The notes below the pieces were generated by a model that saw nothing but the letters and a program-made list of their open reading frames with translations, ran no database searches and had not been told where the DNA came from. Below are positions 15,924-24,028 of a stretch of 28,666 nt of DNA, in pieces (positions within the stretch are counted from its first letter, which is position 1; each line of letters opens with the position of its first letter). The position numbers and the translations under genes are program-made. The DNA is from Actinomycetota bacterium (GTDB taxonomy: Bacteria > Actinomycetota > Humimicrobiia > Humimicrobiales > Humimicrobiaceae): NCBI GenBank assembly GCA_018400395.1, contig JAGYMN010000006.1:1-28666 (forward strand), written 5' to 3'.

Positions 15924-16400
15924 ATGATTTTATTAATAATTTTATCGATAATATTAATATGGCTCCATATCTCCAGCCTGAGATTAATGATAAGGACCAG
16001 GGGCGGGCAGGCCATTGCTCTAAAGGATGTATCAGAAATGGAAGAAAAGATGCAGGTTTCCGGTGGAAGGGACTCTTCAGTGGGTATAATGCCGGTTATA
16101 ATGTCCATTGGAGTGGTATTTTTTTTGAATTTAATTGAAATTGGATATTTTATTTTTTGTGTATATTATTTCAACGATCATATTATTGTAATAGGCAGTT
16201 CAGTACTGGTGGGATATTCATTATATTCTATATTTAAATTTGTTCCGAAGATGAAGGAATTTATTAAAAAACCTTTAAGTATGTTAACGGAGAAGACAGA
16301 AGAATATGAAAGATTGATAAATATTGTCATGGTTTCACTGGAAATATTATTTTGTATATATATATTGTTCAAAATTGTTTTGGTAAATTTAAAAGGATAA
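15924..16400 (+). CDS. unrecognised integral membrane protein
   Basis: A 158-residue protein of unknown family from the ATG at 15924 (a TTG directly before it also keeps the frame). About four hydrophobic segments are visible: near 1-20, 53-75, 78-102 and 135-155, with a charged cytoplasmic-looking stretch between the first two (RTRGGQAIALKDVSEMEEKM) and another before the last. There is no clear ribosome site. It is separated by 3 bases from the next gene, a lipoprotein-like protein, so the two are likely co-translated and may work together at the membrane. I cannot name a function. Confidence 0.6.
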   Translation: MILLIILSIILIWLHISSLRLMIRTRGGQAIALKDVSEMEEKMQVSGGRDSSVGIMPVIMSIGVVFFLNLIEIGYFIFCVYYFNDHIIVIGSSVLVGYSLYSIFKFVPKMKEFIKKPLSMLTEKTEEYERLINIVMVSLEILFCIYILFKIVLVNLKG

Positions 16401-16403
16401 GAA

Positions 16404-16955
16404 ATGAGTAATTTAAAGAATTTGATGGTATCTATTTTTGTTCTTCTTATATTCATGGCAGCGGTTTTTACTGGTGCCTGCGTCTTTTCCGGTTTAACTG
16501 GCCGAGAGGAAGAGCCTGCTGTTGAAATGGAGCAGCCAGTAGAAGATACGTCAGACAGATTGACCGGAGAAGAGCTGGAGCAGCTTCTGGAGAGCGACAA
16601 TTTTCTGGAGACGTTTAATACATTTTATTATCCTGATGCCACTGTAAAAGAGGCAAGTCTTGTAAGAGATGAACAGGAGATGATATATGTAATCCTTAAT
16701 ACCGATGAAAGCTTTAAGACCGTAGAAGATTATTACAAAAATAAAAAAATACAGTCAATATGGAAGAGAGATTTCATATATCAGAAAAACATGGCTGATA
16801 TTGAAGAGGATTTCATAGAGTCAGAAGATAAAAATATAGAAATATCAAAATTTACTTTTTCGAGCAGCAACAGGGATAAGGTCGTGGACATTCTTGTAAA
16901 GAATCTGGATGAATACAGGACACAGATAATGATAACATTCTGGGATCTTAAGTAG
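16404..16955 (+). CDS. unrecognised lipoprotein-like exported protein
   Basis: A 183-residue protein. A hydrophobic N-terminus (about 7-25) ends in FTGAC, a fair but not perfect lipobox that would give acylated Cys26. An acidic, probably unstructured spacer follows (residues 33-60, rich in Glu), then a globular part of about 115 residues with YYPDATVKEAS and SFKTVEDYYKNK, reminiscent of small secreted domains that describe accumulated residuals, but not one I recognise. AAGGATAAG precedes the ATG. It follows the membrane protein by 3 bases and is 12 bases upstream of xseA, so it probably shares a transcript with exonuclease VII. Confidence 0.6.
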   Translation: MSNLKNLMVSIFVLLIFMAAVFTGACVFSGLTGREEEPAVEMEQPVEDTSDRLTGEELEQLLESDNFLETFNTFYYPDATVKEASLVRDEQEMIYVILNTDESFKTVEDYYKNKKIQSIWKRDFIYQKNMADIEEDFIESEDKNIEISKFTFSSSNRDKVVDILVKNLDEYRTQIMITFWDLK

Positions 16956-16967
16956 CGCCGGTTATTT

Positions 16968-18329
16968 ATGGATATCACAGCTGATTCAAAGATTTATAGC
17001 GTTAGTGAACTCAATCACCTTATCAGAGAGGACCTTGAGGGTAATTTTCCCGGTATATGGGTCGAGGGCGAGGTTAGCAATTTTTTCTTCCACAGCAATA
17101 GACATATGTATTTTGATCTTAAAGACGAAAAAAGCAAGGTCAAAATAGTGATGTTTTACCGGGAAAACAGAAATCTTCTTTTTAATATTGAAGAAGGTCT
17201 TCATATACAGGTCAATGGTTATATCTCTGTATACGAAAAGAGGGGAGAATATCAGTTAGTAGCCGTTGAAGCCCGGCCTGTGGGCAGGGGTGCCCTTATA
17301 CTGGCATTTGAGCAATTAAAAGAAAAATTATCCAGGAAAGGTTTTTTTGATACCTCTGTAAAAAAGAGGATACCTGTTCTACCGGAAAAAATCGGCATAG
17401 CTACCTCCATAGGAGGGGCGGTTCTGAAAGACATGGTATCAATTCTTGACCGGAGGTTTCCAAATTTCCATATAATTGTAAGAGATGTGAATGTAGGAGG
17501 GGCAAGCTCTGCTTCAGAATTGTGTTCTGCTATTGATGATCTTTGTGAGTATGGTGTAGATGTTATTATAATTGCTAGAGGCGGAGGTTCGCTTGAAGAT
17601 ATGTGGGGTTTCAATAGTGAGGAGCTGGCCTGCAAAATATATGACTGTAATATCCCTATCATATCTGCTGTGGGACATCAGACTGATTTTACAATATCAG
17701 ATTTTGTTGCAGATCTTAGAGCTGCAACTCCTTCTGTTGCAGCGGAAAAAGTTATACTGGATAGCAGCGAAACTGCTGCTGCTATTAAAAACATGACAGG
17801 ATTTATTTCCGGGAAGCTGTTCTCACTTTTAAAGTTTTCAAAAAAACAGCTTTTAATGACAATCAACAGGAAATACTTTAAAAGACCTGAAATATTATTT
17901 AATATAAGACAGCAGGATTTCAATGGTGCCTACAGCGAACTTATTGAGAAGATATCTGAAATTGTTGTAAATAAAAAGAGGAGACTTATAAAGGATTCTT
18001 CAAATATTGATGAAAAAAGAATAATTTCCAGGATTAAATATCAAAAGTCTGATGTGAAAAATATGTTTATAAGGTGGAGCAGCATCGTTTCAAATAATAT
18101 TAAGGATAAAAACAGATATATTAACTATGTTACTAAAAGTATGGAACATAATAATCCCCTGAACATAATAAAGAGGGGCTTTGCGGTTTTATATGACACT
18201 AAAAGCGGCAAAAATATTAATAGCATAAATTCAGCTTTTCCGGGAAATTTGATAGATATTCTGTTAAAAGATGGTACTATAAGAGCGAGGATTGCAAAAA
18301 TTATTTTTAATAAAAATGAAGCAGGATAA
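16968..18329 (+). CDS. xseA: exodeoxyribonuclease VII large subunit
   Basis: A 453-residue nuclease subunit that degrades single-stranded DNA to short acid-soluble oligonucleotides, together with XseB. It starts with the OB-fold region (YSVSELNHLIREDLE, GIWVEGEVSNF, HMYFDLKDEKSKVK). The catalytic domain then shows GIATSIGGAVLKDM, IIARGGGSLEDMWGFNSEE and SAVGHQTDFTISDFVADLRAATPSVAAE, all in the expected order. A long Lys-rich helical region and a C-terminal GFAVLYD segment follow. Length is normal. It overlaps xseB and is 12 bases after the lipoprotein-like gene. Confidence 0.96.
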   Translation: MDITADSKIYSVSELNHLIREDLEGNFPGIWVEGEVSNFFFHSNRHMYFDLKDEKSKVKIVMFYRENRNLLFNIEEGLHIQVNGYISVYEKRGEYQLVAVEARPVGRGALILAFEQLKEKLSRKGFFDTSVKKRIPVLPEKIGIATSIGGAVLKDMVSILDRRFPNFHIIVRDVNVGGASSASELCSAIDDLCEYGVDVIIIARGGGSLEDMWGFNSEELACKIYDCNIPIISAVGHQTDFTISDFVADLRAATPSVAAEKVILDSSETAAAIKNMTGFISGKLFSLLKFSKKQLLMTINRKYFKRPEILFNIRQQDFNGAYSELIEKISEIVVNKKRRLIKDSSNIDEKRIISRIKYQKSDVKNMFIRWSSIVSNNIKDKNRYINYVTKSMEHNNPLNIIKRGFAVLYDTKSGKNINSINSAFPGNLIDILLKDGTIRARIAKIIFNKNEAG

Positions 18330-18573
18330 CAAAGTGGATATTGATAAACTTAGTTTCGAAGAAGCTCTTGCAAAGCTTGAAGAGATAGTTAAGGAATTGG
18401 AGAAGGAAGACATAACGCTTGAAGATTCGATGCAGAAGTTTGAGCTTGGTATAAAGCTTTCCTCCCACTGTCTCAAGAAACTTAATCAGGCAGAACAAAA
18501 AATTGAGGAGTTAACAAGATCTGAAGACGGAAAGCTTGTTGCAAGGGAACTCAAGGTGGATATAGGTTCCTAA
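18316..18573 (+). CDS. xseB: exodeoxyribonuclease VII small subunit
   Basis: An 85-residue helical protein from the ATG at 18316. LSFEEALAKLEEIVKELE and the LEDSMQKFELGIKLSSHC-type second helix are the XseB signature, and the usual LNQAEQKIEEL follows. It caps the C-terminal helices of XseA to form the exonuclease VII holoenzyme. The start is uncertain: the ATG at 18316 has no ribosome site, whereas a GTG at 18334 has AGGA 7 bases before it and would give the more usual 79 residues; a TTG at 18292 is unlikely. It overlaps the end of xseA by up to 14 bases. Confidence 0.93.
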   Translation: MKQDNKVDIDKLSFEEALAKLEEIVKELEKEDITLEDSMQKFELGIKLSSHCLKKLNQAEQKIEELTRSEDGKLVARELKVDIGS

Positions 18574-18584
18574 AACAAAATTAC

Positions 18585-18647
18585 ACTATATATTGTACGG
18601 GATATTTTTATTATCTTATTTTATAACAATATATAGTTGAATATTGT
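18585..18647 (+). repeat. overlapping inverted repeats upstream of mraZ
   Basis: The arm 18585-18596 (actatatattgt) is the exact reverse complement of 18626-18637 (acaatatatagt), with a 29-base loop. The first seven bases of the second arm also pair with atattgt at 18641-18647 across an 8-base loop. The two hairpins share an arm and exclude each other. No T-run follows either, so a plain terminator for xseB is less likely than a binding site or an antitermination-like fold. The rest of 18574-18707 is AT-rich without coding potential. Confidence 0.5.
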
Positions 18648-18707
18648 TATTAAAAAAACAATTCATTAAATAATAATATTTATTTCTAAATAATTTTTTA
18701 AAAAAAG

Positions 18708-18736
18708 TTTACAAAAGAGTTAAATTGTGTTATCTT
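18708..18736 (+). promoter_or_regulatory. dcw cluster promoter (extended -10)
   Basis: TTTACA (18708-18713), a 17-base spacer, and TATCTT (18731-18736) preceded by TGT (18728-18730), which makes an extended -10. Predicted transcription start is near 18743, inside the MraZ repeat array, leaving a leader of about 78 bases before the mraZ start at 18821. Confidence 0.65.
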
Positions 18737-18738
18737 AT

Positions 18739-18764
18739 TGGTGTAATGTGGGGAAAAGTGGGGG
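18739..18764 (+). promoter_or_regulatory. MraZ operator, three 10-nt-spaced repeats
   Basis: TGGTG (18739), TGGGG (18749) and TGGGG (18759), each exactly 10 bases apart, with 5-base spacers. This is the TGGGN-N5 direct repeat known to bind MraZ in Escherichia coli and other bacteria. The array overlaps the predicted transcription start, so bound MraZ would block the promoter of its own cluster. In RNA, 18751-18757 (gggaaaa) could also pair with 18777-18783 (ttttccc). Confidence 0.75.
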
Positions 18765-18820
18765 ATATTAAAATAGTTTTCCCATTATTTATATTAAAAA
18801 TGGTCCAGGCAGGCTGCGAG

Positions 18821-19255
18821 ATGTTTTTAGGTGAGCATCACAGGACAATAGATAGCAAAGGCAGGATATTCATTCCCGCTAAATTCAGGGAAGACTTAAT
18901 AAAAGGTGTAATAATCACAAAAGGATTTGACGAGAAATGCCTTTTTTTATTTTCAAGAGAAGGATGGAAGAAAATCCAGAATAGGATTATGGAAAATCCC
19001 ATGGCAAAAAGAAATATACAGAGATTTTCAAGATGGTTTTTTTCTTCTGCTGCAATGGAAAACATTGACCAGCAGGGAAGGACCAGAATACCACGGAATT
19101 TAATAGAACATGCTGATTTGAAAAAAGACATAGTTCTTGTCGGCGTTTCAGATAGAGCGGAAATATGGTCAGAAGAAAACTGGGGAAAATATTATAATCA
19201 GGCTGAATCGCAGTTTACAGAGGATCAGGGTTCATTTGAAGAACTGGGATTATAA
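18821..19255 (+). CDS. mraZ: transcriptional regulator MraZ
   Basis: A 144-residue protein made of two SpoVT-AbrB-like halves. The first starts MFLGEHHRTIDSKGRIFIPAKFRE and the second carries MENIDQQGRTRIPRNL, each with the conserved D-x-x-GR-x-x-IP core. MraZ is a ring-forming DNA-binding protein that controls the dcw cluster it heads. I chose the ATG at 18821 because the family starts with MFLGE. Longer in-frame starts (ATG at 18800, TTG at 18725) would read through the leader, and the TTG would lie upstream of the predicted transcription start. The ribosome site is weak. rsmH follows after 17 bases. Confidence 0.94.
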   Translation: MFLGEHHRTIDSKGRIFIPAKFREDLIKGVIITKGFDEKCLFLFSREGWKKIQNRIMENPMAKRNIQRFSRWFFSSAAMENIDQQGRTRIPRNLIEHADLKKDIVLVGVSDRAEIWSEENWGKYYNQAESQFTEDQGSFEELGL

Positions 19256-19272
19256 TAAAAAGTGTTAAATAG

Positions 19273-20232
19273 ATGAAATTGGAAAAATTTCATGTTCCAG
19301 TATTACTTGATGAAGTATTAAAATATCTGGACCCCGAAAAAGATGATATAGTTTTTGATGGAACACTTGGCGGTGCAGGTCATACTGTAGCAATAATTAA
19401 AGCCATTGCCCCCACAGGCAAAGTAATTGGAGTTGATCTTAATAGCCAGACCTTAAGCACCGCCACCAGAAATCTGGGTAGTCTGGCCGGCAATATTATT
19501 ACAGTAAATGATAACTTTGCCAATATTAAAAGTATTCTTAAAAGGCTCGGGATTTCATGGGTAAACGGCATTTTGCTTGATCTGGGACTGTCTTCTTTTC
19601 TTATAGAAAAATCAGGGAAGGGATTCAGCTATATGAGGGATGAGAAGCTTGATATGAGATATTCTGACAGACAGCAGCCGGATGCATATGAAGTGGTTAA
19701 TAGTTATCCGGAGAATGAGCTTGCTGAGATTTTTAAGAAATATGGTGAAGAAAGATATTCAAAACTTATTGCAAAAAATATTAAAAAGAGGAGTCGTGAG
19801 CATCCTGTAGAGACTACCGGTGATCTTGTGAAAATAATCCGGGATTCGATACCGGGTAAATATTCTTCAAGAAGGGGAAACCCTGCAAAAAGAGTGTTTC
19901 AGGCCATAAGGATCGAGGTCAACAGGGAACTTTATAATTTAGATACCGCTATAAGAGACGGCTTTGAGGTTTTAAGTAATGGAGGCAGGATGGTTATAAT
20001 TTCCTACCATTCCCTGGAAGATAGGCTGGTAAAGAAAAGATTTAAAGAATATTCCGGGATCTGTACATGCCCCCCCGGTTTGCCGGTATGCAGATGTGGA
20101 GCAAAAAAAAGGGCAAATATTCTGACAAAAAAGGCAGTATATCCTTCAGCGGATGAGATAAAAAGAAATCCGAGATCCAGAAGTGCGAGACTCAGAGCTT
20201 TAGAAAAGGAAAATGAAGATGAGGACTTCTGA
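19273..20232 (+). CDS. rsmH: 16S rRNA (cytosine1402-N4)-methyltransferase
   Basis: A 319-residue S-adenosylmethionine-dependent enzyme that methylates N4 of C1402 in 16S rRNA. It shows HVPVLLDEVL, the SAM-binding FDGTLGGAGHT, ILLDLGLSSF, GFSYMRDEKLDMRY and the C-terminal ISYHSLEDRLVKKRFK. A cysteine-rich segment near the end (CTCPPGLPVCRCGAKKRA) is present in many family members and looks capable of metal binding. It stands second in the dcw cluster, as usual, and overlaps the next gene by 20 bases. Confidence 0.96.
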   Translation: MKLEKFHVPVLLDEVLKYLDPEKDDIVFDGTLGGAGHTVAIIKAIAPTGKVIGVDLNSQTLSTATRNLGSLAGNIITVNDNFANIKSILKRLGISWVNGILLDLGLSSFLIEKSGKGFSYMRDEKLDMRYSDRQQPDAYEVVNSYPENELAEIFKKYGEERYSKLIAKNIKKRSREHPVETTGDLVKIIRDSIPGKYSSRRGNPAKRVFQAIRIEVNRELYNLDTAIRDGFEVLSNGGRMVIISYHSLEDRLVKKRFKEYSGICTCPPGLPVCRCGAKKRANILTKKAVYPSADEIKRNPRSRSARLRALEKENEDEDF

Positions 20233-20746
20233 AGCAAAAAAACTAAAAAATACTTACAGTCCTGTTCTTTATCTTATATCAGGAGATGACAGGAAAAAAA
20301 ATGAAAATGTACTTTATGGTAATAGTCCGCTGTTTTATGTAATGATTATAGTGATACTATTTGCCTGCATGGGTATGCTTTTAAATATTTTCCTGAAGGT
20401 CCAGAATATAAATTACCAGAAAGATGTTTTTAAACTTGGTGAGATGATATCAATTGAGGAGGACAGGGCTGATAGGTTAAAACTTGAGATATCTTCGCTA
20501 AAGGCACCCTCCAGAATTATTGAAACTGCAGAAAATGTACTGGGGATGCAGGTAAAAGAGGACCTTGAAGTATTTGCTATATCAAAAAATGGGATGGATA
20601 ACAATGAGATGATATTTAATTATATTTCGAAGGAGGATATGCCACTTCCAGAAGTTAACTATGACAATCTTCTCGGAACAATATATTATGTTCACGATTT
20701 AGTACTGGTGGTATCAGAAAGCGTGCTGACATTTTTTATACCATAA
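20213..20746 (+). CDS. ftsL: FtsL-like cell division protein
   Basis: A 177-residue bitopic membrane protein. A basic cytoplasmic N-terminus (about 38 residues) precedes one membrane segment near 39-61. A heptad-type coiled coil follows (about 65-95), then LKAPSRIIETAENVLGMQ, the sequence that ends the coiled coil in FtsL/DivIC proteins. The remaining 65 or so residues are an unusual extra tail ending in a hydrophobic stretch; FtsL is commonly nearer 90-130 residues. The position between rsmH and the transpeptidase gene is the classic ftsL place. AAAGGA supports the ATG at 20213, inside the end of rsmH; ATG at 20219 is an alternative. Confidence 0.82.
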   Translation: MKMRTSEAKKLKNTYSPVLYLISGDDRKKNENVLYGNSPLFYVMIIVILFACMGMLLNIFLKVQNINYQKDVFKLGEMISIEEDRADRLKLEISSLKAPSRIIETAENVLGMQVKEDLEVFAISKNGMDNNEMIFNYISKEDMPLPEVNYDNLLGTIYYVHDLVLVVSESVLTFFIP

Positions 20747-20762
20747 ATAGATTTGTCTTAAA

Positions 20763-22469
20763 ATGACAGGGGTAAAAAACCATTTTAGAATAAGCAGGAA
20801 AAGAATATATTTCCTGTTTATTTTATTTTTAATAGCTTTCTCCCTTATTTCATACAGACTGGTGTCAATTCAGTATCTTGATGCATCAAAGTATCGGGAA
20901 TTTGCTGATTACCAGCATATAGATGGGTTCAAGCTTGATTCGAAAAGGGGGAAAATACTTGACAGGAATGGTAATGAACTGGCAATCAGCCTGGTGGAAA
21001 AGACCGTGTATGCAAATCCTCAAGAAATAGAAGATCCAGGATATATAGCGGATGTGATATCAGATGCTCTTGATATAAGTAGAGACGAACTAACGAAAAA
21101 GATATCAGATAAGTCGATGGGATTTGTTTACTTAAAAAGAAAAATTGGTTCAGAAGAAGCAAATAAAATTGCTGAACTAAATCTAAAAGGTATTTATATA
21201 GAGAATGAGTGTAAGAGATATTACCCCCAGAAGGGACTCGCAGCGCCGATTATAGGATTTACAGGTACTGATGGAAACGGACTATACGGAATAGAATTAC
21301 AATATGAGAGTATTCTACGCGGGGTAGACGGAAGAACAGAAGCAGAAAAAGATGTATTCGGCAATATTATACCTGAGAATATAAAGACATACATTGAACC
21401 TATAGACGGGAAAGATGTTATCCTCACAATTGATTCTCAAATACAATTTATAGCCGAAAGAAGCCTGGCCGGGGTGGTAGAAGAGTACAATGCCTGTTCT
21501 GCTATAGCGGTTGTAATGGATACTGTAAACGGAGAAGTACTTGCCATGGCATCTTACCCTGGCTTTGATGCCAATAATTATCTGGATTATGATGCAGAAT
21601 TGTATAAAGTTGCCGGGACGTCTTTCACTTATGAACCGGGATCGACCTTCAAGATAGTAAATATTTCAACAGCCCTCGAGAACGGGACTGTTGCAGCCGA
21701 CCAGGTTTTTAATCTTCCTCCATCGGTTCAAGTAAGTGACAGAATAATAAAGGAGATATTCAGGACAGGGAATATACAGTACACCACAAAAGAGATAATA
21801 CAGCATTCAAGCAATGTCGGTGCTGTATTAGTAGCTATGGGCATGGGTGATAAGCTTTACTGGGAAGGTATTAAAAAATTCGGTTTCGGCGAGGTTACAG
21901 GAATCGAGCTTCCAGGTGAAGAAAGTGGAATAGTCCATGACTATAAGAGCTGGCCTGCTTCAACAATAGGTGCGCTTGCAATAGGCCAGGGTATTTCAGT
22001 CACCCCGCTGCAGCTGTTGAGAGCCGTATGTGTTATTGGAAATGATGGATATCTTATAAACCCTACTATCATAAAAGAAGTAAGTCTGGGAAAGGTGGAG
22101 GATTCCGGCTCCGAAAGCATAGGTCCCAGAAGGATCATAAGCAAAGAGACAGCAAATTCCGTAAAGGATATGATGCTTGCAGTGGTAGAAGACGGAACAG
22201 GTACCAGGGCCCAGATAAAAGACGTAAAAATTTGTGGGAAAACAGGAACCGCAGAAAAGGTGAACAGGAATGGAACAGGGTACAGCGAGGGGAGAAGTAT
22301 TACTTCTTTTATAGGCTTTGGTCCCTATGAAGATCCAAGGATTGCAGTAATAGTGATAGTTGATGAACCCCGGGGGCCGGATAAAACTGTATGGGGCGGA
22401 ACCGTGGCAGCACCTGTTTTTAAAGAAATAATGGAATTTTCCCTGGAGCGTATTAAAGTATTGAAATGA
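20763..22469 (+). CDS. ftsI: FtsI/PBP2-type division transpeptidase
   Basis: A 568-residue penicillin-binding protein (class B) that cross-links septal peptidoglycan. One N-terminal membrane anchor lies near 13-32. The dimerisation domain follows, with RGKILDRNGNELA, and then the transpeptidase domain with the active-site S294-T-F-K297, the S349-S-N351 motif and K493-T494-G495 (KTGTAE). There are no C-terminal PASTA repeats; the protein ends shortly after the fold. It starts 16 bases after ftsL. The ATG has little Shine-Dalgarno support but begins at the right place for the anchor. Confidence 0.94.
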   Translation: MTGVKNHFRISRKRIYFLFILFLIAFSLISYRLVSIQYLDASKYREFADYQHIDGFKLDSKRGKILDRNGNELAISLVEKTVYANPQEIEDPGYIADVISDALDISRDELTKKISDKSMGFVYLKRKIGSEEANKIAELNLKGIYIENECKRYYPQKGLAAPIIGFTGTDGNGLYGIELQYESILRGVDGRTEAEKDVFGNIIPENIKTYIEPIDGKDVILTIDSQIQFIAERSLAGVVEEYNACSAIAVVMDTVNGEVLAMASYPGFDANNYLDYDAELYKVAGTSFTYEPGSTFKIVNISTALENGTVAADQVFNLPPSVQVSDRIIKEIFRTGNIQYTTKEIIQHSSNVGAVLVAMGMGDKLYWEGIKKFGFGEVTGIELPGEESGIVHDYKSWPASTIGALAIGQGISVTPLQLLRAVCVIGNDGYLINPTIIKEVSLGKVEDSGSESIGPRRIISKETANSVKDMMLAVVEDGTGTRAQIKDVKICGKTGTAEKVNRNGTGYSEGRSITSFIGFGPYEDPRIAVIVIVDEPRGPDKTVWGGTVAAPVFKEIMEFSLERIKVLK

Positions 22470-22485
22470 ATAAAAATATGGATAA

Positions 22486-22511
22486 TGTATAATTTAAGAT
22501 GTGTATAATTT
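22486..22511 (+). repeat. tandem -10-like repeat before murE
   Basis: The ten bases tgtataattt occur twice, at 22486-22495 and 22502-22511, 16 bases apart, each containing a perfect TATAAT. This is the only ftsL-murD gap above 50 bases. No good -35 lies 17 bases upstream of either, so an internal promoter for murE onward is possible but unproven. Confidence 0.4.
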
Positions 22512-22543
22512 GAATTGTTAATTAATACCGGGAAAGGTAGTTG

Positions 22544-24028
22544 ATGAGATTAAGCGAAATTCTTGAAGGCGTAGATATTAAGAATATTTATGGTCATGAA
22601 GATGTAGAGATACTGGATATTTCTATAAATTCAAAAAATATTAATAAAGGCTACCTTTTTGCGGCAGTAAAAGGATTCAGACAGGACGGTCATGATTTTG
22701 TAAAAGAAGCAGTAGGCAGGGGCGCCGTTGCGGTAATAACCAATAAAAAAATGGATATCAGCGCTCATGTTACGCAGATAATAGTCAATGAGACCAGATC
22801 TGTGCTTCCGTTTATAAGTAAGAATTTTTTTGGTGATCCATCTAAATCATTAAAAGTTATAGGCATAACCGGTACGAACGGAAAGACGACTACATGCTAT
22901 ATAATAAACTCAATACTGAAGATTGCAGGAGTAAAAACATCTATTATAACTACTTACAAATCATTTATAGGCAATAGGGAAATAAAATTTAGCAGAACTA
23001 CACCGGAGTCACTGGATCTACAGAGATTCTTTGCCGAAAGCCTGAAGAGCGGGGTAAAGTTTGTAAGCATGGAAGTGTCTTCGCACTCTATTGATCTCCA
23101 CCGGGTTGACTATATAGATTTTGATTATCTGATATTTACCAATCTTTCCCAGGATCATCTGGATTATCATAAAACGATCGGAAAATATTTTGAAGCAAAG
23201 TCCAGGATCTTTGATGTAAAAAACCGGAAGTTCTACGGCAGTGGCAGGGCGATAATAAATATTGATGACGGTTACGGAAAAAGACTGTTTGATATTACCG
23301 GATTGGAAAAGATATCCTTTTCTATAAATAATCCGGGAGCTGATGTCAGAGGTTCCGACATATCAAATTCGATTTCCGGAATAGACATGTTAATAAAAAT
23401 TAAAGATAAAAATATCAGGATAAGCACACCTCTCTGCGGAGTATTCAATATATATAACATACTTGCTGCAGCAGGAACCTGCTTCGAAGCCGGAATAAGC
23501 ACAGATAATATAATTTCAGGAATTAAAAATATGAAAGGCTTCGGCGGAAGGTTTGAAAGAATAGAATATAGCCAGGGGCCGACTGTCATAGTTGATTATG
23601 CACATACTCCGGATGGACTTAAAAATGTTCTTCAAACTGCCAGGAATATACTTTCAGATTCGGGCAAGCTTGAATTAGTTTTCGGCTGTGGGGGAGACAG
23701 AGATAAAGATAAAAGAAAAAAAATGGGGAGCATATCTGCCAGGCTTGCTGATTTTACAATAATAACATCTGATAACCCCCGCTCGGAAGAACCCGATAGT
23801 ATAATATCCATGATAGAAGAGGGGTTTAAAAAAGAAGGAGTAGGCAAATACATCAAAATTACAGACAGGAAAGAGGCAATATTCCGGGCGATTAGTAATG
23901 CAGCAGATGATGATCTGGTATTGATAGCCGGTAAAGGCCATGAAGATTATCAGGAGTTTGAAAACGGGAGAAGGATCGCATTCAGCGATTCCGGGACAGT
24001 CATGGAATATTATGAAAATAAAAAATAA
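22544..24028 (+). CDS. murE: UDP-MurNAc-tripeptide synthetase (meso-DAP adding)
   Basis: A 494-residue Mur ligase that adds the third stem residue to UDP-MurNAc-L-Ala-D-Glu. N-terminal uridine-binding domain, then the ATP loop GITGTNGKTTT, the central SMEVSSHSIDLHRV block and the C-terminal VFGCGGDRDKDKR. The substrate motif is DNPR (SDNPRSEEPD, Asp410), which marks meso-diaminopimelate rather than lysine ligases. The start is taken as ATG 22544, 6 bases after AAGG at 22534-22537; the TTG at 22541 is too close to it. It overlaps murF by 17 bases. Confidence 0.94.
   Translation: MRLSEILEGVDIKNIYGHEDVEILDISINSKNINKGYLFAAVKGFRQDGHDFVKEAVGRGAVAVITNKKMDISAHVTQIIVNETRSVLPFISKNFFGDPSKSLKVIGITGTNGKTTTCYIINSILKIAGVKTSIITTYKSFIGNREIKFSRTTPESLDLQRFFAESLKSGVKFVSMEVSSHSIDLHRVDYIDFDYLIFTNLSQDHLDYHKTIGKYFEAKSRIFDVKNRKFYGSGRAIINIDDGYGKRLFDITGLEKISFSINNPGADVRGSDISNSISGIDMLIKIKDKNIRISTPLCGVFNIYNILAAAGTCFEAGISTDNIISGIKNMKGFGGRFERIEYSQGPTVIVDYAHTPDGLKNVLQTARNILSDSGKLELVFGCGGDRDKDKRKKMGSISARLADFTIITSDNPRSEEPDSIISMIEEGFKKEGVGKYIKITDRKEAIFRAISNAADDDLVLIAGKGHEDYQEFENGRRIAFSDSGTVMEYYENKK

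Noticed and set aside
18725..18820. N-terminal extension of mraZ from TTG 18725 (or ATG 18800)
   Set aside because: The TTG lies upstream of the predicted transcription start and the frame crosses the -10 box and MraZ repeats. The family starts MFLGE, which is the ATG at 18821.
23940..24011. Upstream ATG for murF overlapping murE by 89 bases
   Set aside because: The added 24 residues do not resemble a MurF N-terminus, while ATG 24012 has a short ribosome site and gives a near-normal length.
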